This document shows, one piece after another, positions 61,351 through 64,000 of a stretch of DNA of 64,000 bases. The first letter of the stretch is position 1. Every line of letters begins with the position of its first letter. Position numbers and translations under genes: made by a program. Under the pieces are notes generated by a model that was not told where the DNA came from, searched no databases, and worked only from the letters and a program-made list of their open reading frames with translations. This DNA is from Ruminococcus sp. YE282 (GTDB taxonomy: Bacteria > Bacillota > Clostridia > Oscillospirales > Acutalibacteraceae): positions 88,115 to 152,114 of the forward strand of contig FMUV01000002.1 in assembly GCA_900101355.1 (NCBI GenBank), written 5' to 3'.

Positions 61351-62724
61351 ATGATTATAGATTATGTAGGCGTAAAGGAAATTAACGGCTCGCTTATCGT
61401 AATGGACGGCGTTAAGGGCGTTTCCAACGAAGAAATCGTTGACATCAAGCTTGACAACGGTACTGTTCGCCAGGGACGTGTGGTTCAGATTGAGGGCGAA
61501 AGAATTGTTGTTCAGGTTTTTGAGGGAACAAGACGAATCAGCCTTAAAAATACAAAAACAAGGTTAACGGGACATCCGATGGAGATGCCGCTGTCACCTG
61601 AGATTATCGGACGTGTTCTTAACGGTTCGGGCAAACCGATTGACGGCTTGGGCGATATTTTCCCCGTAAAGAAAGAAAACATCAACGGCACGCCGATTAA
61701 CCCTGTTTCACGTGTGTATCCAAAGAACTATATCAATACGGGTATTTCAACCATTGATACACTGATGACGCTTATCCGCGGACAGAAGCTTCCTATCTTC
61801 TCAGGTTCAGGTATGTCGCATAACGACTTGGCTGTTCAGATTGTACGTCAGGCAAAAATCAGCGGCGCAGACAGCACAAACTTTGGCGTTGTGTTTGCCG
61901 CAATGGGCGTTCAGAAAGACGTTGCCGAATACTTTAGAAAGAGTTTTGAAGAAAGCGGCGTCCTTTCAAGAGTTGTTATGCTTCTTAACCTTTCAAACGA
62001 CCCTATCATCGAAAGAACACTTACACCAAGATGTGCGCTGACAATTGCGGAATACCTTGCATTTGAACTTGATATGCACATTCTTGTTATTATGACAGAT
62101 ATGACCTCATATGCCGAGGCTCTTCGTGAGTTCTCATCATCAAAGGGTGAAATTCCGGGCAGAAAAGGTTATCCGGGTTATCTTTATTCCGACCTTGCTT
62201 CTTTATATGAGCGTGCCGGAATGATTAAGGGACACTCGGGTTCGGTTACTCAGATTCCGATTCTTACAATGCCTAACGACGATATTACCCACCCTATCCC
62301 CGACCTTACGGGATATATTACAGAGGGTCAGATAGTTCTTGACCGTACCTTGCAGGGACAGGGATTTTATCCTCCTGTCAGCGTTTTGCCGTCGCTTTCA
62401 CGTCTTATGAAAGACGGTATCGGCGAGGGCTATACAAGAGCCGACCACCAGTCGCTTGCCAACCAGCTTTTTGCTTCTTATGCAAAGGTAATTGACGCAA
62501 GGTCGCTTGCTTCGGTTATCGGTGAAGAAGAACTTTCGCCGATTGACAAAAAGTATATTGAATTTGGTAAGCTGTTTGAAAACAGGTTTGTTAATCAGGG
62601 CTTTAACGAAAACAGAAGCATTGAACAGAGCCTTGACCTTGGCTGGGAGTTGCTTTCAACTCTGCCGAGAGCAGAACTTGACCGTGTTGACGACGCTATA
62701 CTTGACCAGTATTACAAAGGCTAA
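61351..62724 (+). CDS. V-type ATPase regulatory subunit B
   Basis: Subunit B alternates with A in the hexamer and binds nucleotide without hydrolysis. The 457-residue protein has [31 protein letters not shown], a degenerate P-loop [29 protein letters not shown] and [18 protein letters not shown]. The AAGGAGG ribosome site and the short gap to A and D suggest tight co-expression. Confidence 0.98.
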   Translation: MIIDYVGVKEINGSLIVMDGVKGVSNEEIVDIKLDNGTVRQGRVVQIEGERIVVQVFEGTRRISLKNTKTRLTGHPMEMPLSPEIIGRVLNGSGKPIDGLGDIFPVKKENINGTPINPVSRVYPKNYINTGISTIDTLMTLIRGQKLPIFSGSGMSHNDLAVQIVRQAKISGADSTNFGVVFAAMGVQKDVAEYFRKSFEESGVLSRVVMLLNLSNDPIIERTLTPRCALTIAEYLAFELDMHILVIMTDMTSYAEALREFSSSKGEIPGRKGYPGYLYSDLASLYERAGMIKGHSGSVTQIPILTMPNDDITHPIPDLTGYITEGQIVLDRTLQGQGFYPPVSVLPSLSRLMKDGIGEGYTRADHQSLANQLFASYAKVIDARSLASVIGEEELSPIDKKYIEFGKLFENRFVNQGFNENRSIEQSLDLGWELLSTLPRAELDRVDDAILDQYYKG

Positions 62725-62745
62725 TCTGCTGAAAGGAGAAAGCAT

Positions 62746-63378
62746 ATGGCTGTGCAGGCTGTACCTACCAAAGGTAATTTGATGAATACCAAAAAGTCGC
62801 TTTCGCTTGCCAAAAACGGCTATGAGCTTCTTGACAGAAAGCGTAATATTCTTATTAGAGAAATGATGACTCTGATTGAAAAGGCTAATGCAATTCAGCA
62901 GAAGATTGACAATGCCTATGAAGAAGCTTATATTGCTTTGCAGACGGCTAACGTAACCAACGGTTTTTGTGAAGATATTTCAAACTCAATCCCGGTTGAA
63001 GACACCCTAAAGCTCGATTCAAGGAGCGTCATGGGTGTTGAGATTCCTATTTTGACAATTGAGGAACACCAGCACCACAACTTTTTGCACTACGGCTTGC
63101 AATCGACAAATTCTGCGATTGACAACGCCTACAACAAGTTTACCGAGGTTAAGTATCTTACCGTTGAGCTGGCTCAGATTGAGAACAGCGTTTACCGACT
63201 TGCCGACTCAATCAAAAAGACGCAAAAGCGTGCAAATGCGCTTAAGAACATTATGATTCCAAAGTTTGAGGAAACCGTAAAGTTTATCTCGGACGCTCTT
63301 GACGAAAAGGACAGAGAGGAATTCAGCCGTCTTAAGGTTATTAAAAAGACGAAGCAAAAGAACAGCGAAAGCGCATAA
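62746..63378 (+). CDS. V-type ATPase subunit D (central stalk)
   Basis: Subunit D is the rotating shaft, a long antiparallel coiled coil. The 210-residue protein begins VPTKGNLMNTKKSLSLAKNG and has the LLDRKRNILIREMM helix, a middle beta-hairpin region and a second long helix (KKTQKRANALKNIMIPKFEE). It is the last gene of the operon, followed by a strong terminator. Confidence 0.96.
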   Translation: MAVQAVPTKGNLMNTKKSLSLAKNGYELLDRKRNILIREMMTLIEKANAIQQKIDNAYEEAYIALQTANVTNGFCEDISNSIPVEDTLKLDSRSVMGVEIPILTIEEHQHHNFLHYGLQSTNSAIDNAYNKFTEVKYLTVELAQIENSVYRLADSIKKTQKRANALKNIMIPKFEETVKFISDALDEKDREEFSRLKVIKKTKQKNSESA

Positions 63379-63400
63379 TCAATTGAATATGACATAATTT

Positions 63401-63430
63401 AAGCGTGCAGAAACCTGCACGCTTATTTTT
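63401..63430 (+). terminator. Intrinsic terminator of the V-ATPase operon
   Basis: AAGCGTGCAG (63401-63410) pairs with CTGCACGCTT (63415-63424) around a four-base loop, followed by ATTTTT. Confidence 0.95.
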
Positions 63431-63507
63431 GTGTGATTTACCTGCAAAATCTGTATAAAAGCATTTAAACAAAATTTTGAATTACAGATTATCATTTAGT
63501 TTTTCAC

Positions 63508-64000
63508 TTAAATTATCTTATCATTTATCGCTTTCTCCATTTTCTCTATTCTTTCACTGTTAAAACCGTCTGCTTTTATTTCATTGATTCCTGCAAGACA
63601 TATATTTCTAATTTCATCGGCAGTATCTAAATTAAAGCTTAAAATTGCTAAAATCATTGCATAACATCCGGCAAATTCTAATGTTTTATACTCTTGATAC
63701 AGATTATAAATTGCTGTCTTATATGAAATTATTGTATTGCAATTGTCTGAGTTAAGCGCTGTGCTTGCCAATGCCTTTGCATATTCCAAAGCAATTTCAG
63801 GTGCTTGATATTCTTTTAGCAATGCTTTAATTTTATCTGTTTGCTTAACACTTTCATCAAAATTGTCTGTATCAAAAGTAGCATTTCCCAATACCTTTGC
63901 ATATTCCAAAGCAATTTCAGGTGTTTTATATTCTTTTAGTAATTCATTAATTTTATCTGCTTGTTCAAGCCTTTCATCAAAATTATCTGTAACACAAGTA
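63508..64000 (-). CDS. Helical-repeat protein with 40-residue units (5' end missing)
   Basis: The frame stays open to the right edge, so the N-terminus is outside the window; 163 complete codons are visible. They form four consecutive units of 40-43 residues, each with two helices: FDESVKQTDKIKALLKEY and PEIALEYAKALA in the best-preserved unit. The last two units are degenerate. The pattern resembles TPR or other alpha-solenoid repeats, which bind proteins or peptides. No catalytic motif is visible and the role is unknown. It converges on the V-ATPase operon. Confidence 0.75.
   Translation of the reverse strand, partial: TCVTDNFDERLEQADKINELLKEYKTPEIALEYAKVLGNATFDTDNFDESVKQTDKIKALLKEYQAPEIALEYAKALASTALNSDNCNTIISYKTAIYNLYQEYKTLEFAGCYAMILAILSFNLDTADEIRNICLAGINEIKADGFNSERIEKMEKAINDKII
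63781..64000 (-). repeat. 120-bp tandem repeat in the 3'-minus gene
   Basis: The bases 63781-63880 closely match 63901-64000 (same opening ATATTCCAAAGCAATTTCAG, with scattered differences), a period of 120 bp or 40 codons. A more diverged copy precedes at 63661-63780. The period keeps the reading frame, which suggests expansion and contraction of repeat number. Confidence 0.88.

Noticed and set aside
63661-64000. CRISPR-like array at the right edge
   Set aside because: The repeats are 120-bp head-to-tail coding units in one frame with no spacers.

Overview
This window is bacterial chromosome from a low-GC Firmicute of the class Clostridia, most likely Ruminococcaceae/Oscillospiraceae. The clues are the rnc-radical SAM-smc-ftsY and infC-rpmI-rplT neighbourhoods, a sporulation gene (yunB), a CD1247-type gene next to efp, a secreted dockerin-type protein and a complete V-type ATPase operon. 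The label comes from gene content and order only; no rRNA or tRNA gene was seen. No insertion sequence, prophage or CRISPR array was found, and almost everything is a recognisable core or near-core gene.

Layout. (1) 1-9250, minus strand: a repair and tRNA-modification operon read as miaB-ylbF-mutS-mutL-miaA-hlyD-yggS from a strong promoter at 9222-9250; yggS runs off the left edge. (2) 9276-13004, minus: yunB, a CD1247-type zinc-ribbon gene, efp, pepP, aroQ and rpsU, separated by promoters and terminators. (3) 13064-30581, minus: fifteen genes with gaps of at most 18 bp (trmH, dprA, topA, trmFO, plsX, rnc, an Elp3-like radical SAM gene, smc, ftsY, rdgB, yhbY, nadD, yqeK, rsfS, leuS), covering RNA modification, DNA topology and segregation, protein targeting, NAD synthesis and ribosome function. 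(4) 30594-31957, minus: infC-rpmI-rplT with a consensus promoter, a structured attenuator leader and a non-AUG infC start. (5) 32023-36370, minus: a tarI-tarJ-rpe-tagF cluster that reads as CDP-ribitol synthesis and polymerisation into a teichoic-acid-like polymer. (6) 36463-39419, minus: a beta-helix protein without a signal peptide, a DUF3006 gene and a ComEC-like metallo-beta-lactamase lipoprotein. (7) 39464-43726, minus: a MarR-controlled heterodimeric ABC exporter. (8) 43753-48278, minus: a dockerin protein and an rlmD-methyltransferase-SDR-yihY operon.

From 48346 the plus strand dominates. It carries murC with an unusually long, structured 5' region, a MarR plus membrane-protein pair with a palindromic operator, and a DUF2798 protein. 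A minus-strand PHP phosphatase follows, divergent from an ACT/UPF0210 operon. The nine-gene V-ATPase operon (G/H-C-I-K-F-E-A-B-D) ends at a strong terminator at 63401-63430. At the right edge an incomplete minus-strand gene encodes a protein of 40-residue repeats made from 120-bp tandem DNA repeats.

No wholly new multi-gene system stands out. The items most worth a second look are: the radical SAM gene whose only workable start appears to be ATT overlapping the rnc stop codon; the possible structured RNA before murC; two terminators whose 3' arms contain the next gene's ribosome binding site; the tarIJ-rpe-tagF cluster; and the repeat proteins at 37181 and 63508. All calls come from reading the sequence, without database searches.
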